From Cobetia amphilecti (lineage in GTDB: Bacteria > Pseudomonadota > Gammaproteobacteria > Pseudomonadales > Halomonadaceae), in contig NZ_CP084115.1 of NCBI RefSeq assembly GCF_020217465.1, forward strand, positions 2,170,001 through 2,234,000: a stretch of DNA of 64,000 nt. The letters run 5' to 3'. The notes below the pieces were generated by a model. The model worked only from the letters and a program-made list of their open reading frames with translations. It did not search any database and was not told the DNA's origin. The first letter of the stretch is position 1, and each line of letters starts with the position of its first letter. Positions 62,286 through 64,000 of this stretch are shown piece after piece. Position numbers and translations under genes: made by a program.

Positions 62286-63713
62286 ATGTTCGATACCAGA
62301 GAAACCTTCATTCTCTCGATCATGATCATAGCATGTGGCGTATTTCTGATGGGGCTTTCGCTCTATTTCTTCCGCCACATCAAGACCTATGATGATTACA
62401 ATGTCGCAGGCCGTTCCACCTCGACCTTCCCGCTGATCTGTACACTGATCGGTACCGCCGTCGGCGGTTCTACCCTGCTGGGCTTCGTCTCCAAGGGTTA
62501 CACCTTCGGCATGGGCCAGCTGTGGCTGCCGGTGGGCATGACCTTCGCGGGCATCGCGCTGTACTTCTTCATCGGCAGGATCCACGCCGAAGGCGAGCGC
62601 CTCAACATGGTGACACTGGCCGACTTCCTGGTCAGTCGCTTTGGCGAAGGCGTCAGGGTGCCGACCCTGCTCAGTATCCTGTGTGCCTACGCGGCCATCA
62701 CCGGCATGCAGTTCGTGGCCGTGGCCACGGTGCTCAAGCTGGTGTTCGGCCTGGCACTGCCGGTGGGCATCCTGCTGACCTGGGCACTGCTGACCGCCAA
62801 GACATGGCTGGGCGGCCTGATGGCGGTCATCTGGTCAGATGCCATCCTGGGCACCCTGCAGACCCTGGGCATCTTCTTCCTGCTGGTCACCGTCTACTAC
62901 GCCAGCGGCAGCTGGGAGTCCATCAGCGCGGCACCCATGCCCGAAGGCAACCCTGACTTCCTGAGCCTGACCGGCATTTCGGGTCATGAACTGGCAGTCT
63001 ACATGCTGACCATCGGCGCCTATCAGTTCGTGCGCCAGGACCTGTGGCAGCGCTTCTGGGCCGCACGCAGCCTCAAGGCGGCACGCACCGGCTACGCCGT
63101 CGCCATCGTCTTCACGCTGCTGGTCGGCGCTGCCGTGGTCCTGATCGGCGCCTTTGCGAAACTGGGCCTGGATATCGCGGTGGCCAATTCGGACCTGTCC
63201 TTCTACGCCATCATCAAAGCGACACTCCCGCTGCCATTGATGGTCAGCATGGTCGTGGTGCTGCTGGCGACCATCATCTCATGCGCCGATTCGTTCTTCA
63301 TCGCCGGCGCGTCCTCGATTGCCAACGACATCATCAAGCCGCGCATGAAGGGCCGCGATGATGCCTTCATGCTGCGCATGAGCCGCCACTCGGTGGTCTC
63401 CATGTCCTTGATTTCACTGGGCCTGGCACTCTATGCACCGCGTCTGCTCGATATCTGGATTCTCGGCAGCGCAATGCTGGTCTGCGGTGTGCTGGTGCCG
63501 ACGGTGGTCGCACTGTGCCGTCGCACGCCAGACCCGCGTGGCGGGGTGATCATGATGTGGGGCGGGCTGGCCACCGCCGTGCTCTGGCAGGTGCTGGGCC
63601 ATCCCTTCGGCCTGCACCCGGTGATGATCGGCCTGCCGGTCTCGCTGGCGCTGATGCCGCTGGCGCTGCGCAAGCCGAGCCTGACTCTCTCGACCGAGTC
63701 CGCGGCGCGCTGA
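62286..63713 (+). CDS. Sodium:solute symporter (SSS family)
   Basis: This is a 475-residue membrane protein with twelve to thirteen helices. RHIKTYDDYNVAGRSTSTFP is the typical cytoplasmic loop after helix 1, ICTLIGTAVGGSTLLGFVSK contains the conserved unwound helix, and VVLLATIISCADSFFIAGAS is the Na-binding helix 8 (SCADS). The ATG at 62286 gives the normal short N-terminus; 67 further in-frame codons upstream are not family-like and reach into the lysR start. No strong ribosome-binding site is visible. The transported solute is unknown. Confidence 0.87.
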   Translation: MFDTRETFILSIMIIACGVFLMGLSLYFFRHIKTYDDYNVAGRSTSTFPLICTLIGTAVGGSTLLGFVSKGYTFGMGQLWLPVGMTFAGIALYFFIGRIHAEGERLNMVTLADFLVSRFGEGVRVPTLLSILCAYAAITGMQFVAVATVLKLVFGLALPVGILLTWALLTAKTWLGGLMAVIWSDAILGTLQTLGIFFLLVTVYYASGSWESISAAPMPEGNPDFLSLTGISGHELAVYMLTIGAYQFVRQDLWQRFWAARSLKAARTGYAVAIVFTLLVGAAVVLIGAFAKLGLDIAVANSDLSFYAIIKATLPLPLMVSMVVVLLATIISCADSFFIAGASSIANDIIKPRMKGRDDAFMLRMSRHSVVSMSLISLGLALYAPRLLDIWILGSAMLVCGVLVPTVVALCRRTPDPRGGVIMMWGGLATAVLWQVLGHPFGLHPVMIGLPVSLALMPLALRKPSLTLSTESAAR

Positions 63714-64000
63714 CTGGCCATGCTGACTCACTAACCTGCCTGGCCAGGATAACGGTTGCACTCAGTGCGTGTCAGACAGTGATGTAATACCCGAGAGCCC
63801 CCGTTGCCGAGACTCACAAGAGGTCATCGGCAACGGGGGCTTTCCTGTGTTCAGCTTCATTCACTCGATGATTTATGCCCGCCATTCTACTGACTATCTT
63901 CTTGACCAGCTTGCTGAGCGAGCAGATGGCTTCAGGAAGATTTTCGCGATCGACTGCCCACCATCCTTGCGACGACTTGCCTGCCTTTTCTGCCATCAAT
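63714..64000. other. 3' flank of the symporter gene, to the window end
   Basis: This region contains the symporter terminator (63796-63841). To its right is a minus-strand frame (63814-63996 and beyond the edge) that reads through the terminator stem and shows no recognised domain. It may be the end of a gene lying mostly outside the window. Confidence 0.35.
63796..63841. terminator. Long-stem terminator after the symporter
   Basis: A perfect 15-bp stem AGCCCCCGTTGCCGA with its complement encloses a 16-nt loop, followed by TTCCTGTG. It could serve both strands. Confidence 0.8.

Noticed and set aside
63814-63999. Minus-strand frame at the right edge
   Set aside because: It reads through the terminator stem and stops within it, and no domain is seen; it could be real only as the end of a gene outside the window.

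Overview
The window is a GC-rich (roughly 60 percent by eye) chromosomal segment of a heterotrophic gammaproteobacterium. Gene families, codon use and the many osmolyte and amino-acid transporters fit a marine or halophilic member of the Halomonadaceae (Halomonas/Cobetia type). That placement is inference: no rRNA or other marker gene is present. No tRNA, rRNA, CRISPR array or prophage was seen.

Layout, left to right. (1) 0.7-6 kb: a ribose operon rbsD-rbsA-rbsC-rbsB-rbsR with a perfect 18-bp LacI-type operator upstream and no ribokinase gene. (2) 6-11 kb: a frameshifted MFS transporter, a dicarboxylate/amino-acid symporter, an exported solute-binding-like protein and a coiled-coil/helix-hairpin-helix protein. 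(3) 11-15 kb, minus strand: a three-subunit periplasmic dehydrogenase (Tat-exported small subunit, GMC flavoprotein, triheme cytochrome c). (4) 15-20 kb: a lipoprotein, an AraC regulator and two tandem EamA transporters. (5) 19.7-25.5 kb: a higBA toxin-antitoxin pair whose toxin end looks frameshifted, codB, a YdeP-type molybdoenzyme and a divergent hemerythrin. (6) 25.7-31 kb: a spermidine-synthase-like protein, a small unknown protein, a stress SDR, a patatin-like lipase and an exported coiled-coil protein. (7) 31.8-35.7 kb: a triheme cytochrome c, a Tat-exported flavin amine oxidase and a monoheme cytochrome c, probably one periplasmic amine-oxidising chain. (8) 35.8-40.5 kb: gabR divergent from gabD-gabT, with a 21-bp-phased direct-repeat operator between them. 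(9) 40.8-47.3 kb: a decayed mmuP before intact mmuM, a DsbA-family protein, rihA, a second GMC oxidoreductase and a glutaredoxin. (10) 47.4-49.7 kb: an ISL3 element with a broken transposase abutting an IS481 remnant, which in turn abuts a beheaded AraC gene. (11) 49.8-52.2 kb: an alpha/beta hydrolase and metY. (12) 52.5-63.7 kb: a TRAP transporter (P, Q, M), HpcH/HpaI lyase-like protein, ThDP enzyme, M20 carbamoylase-type hydrolase and aldehyde dehydrogenase in one tight block, then a LysR regulator divergent from a sodium:solute symporter.

Two features run through the whole window. First, short degenerate tandem repeats with an 8-24 bp period (most often 12-15 bp) recur in intergenic DNA, often straddling or directly following a stop codon. 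Second, several genes carry small indels or stops (MFS, higB, mmuP, ISL3 transposase), which means either recent gene decay or sequence error. The most interesting candidates for undescribed biology are the periplasmic amine-oxidase/cytochrome cluster and the TRAP/lyase/ThDP/M20/ALDH catabolic block, whose substrate cannot be read from the sequence.
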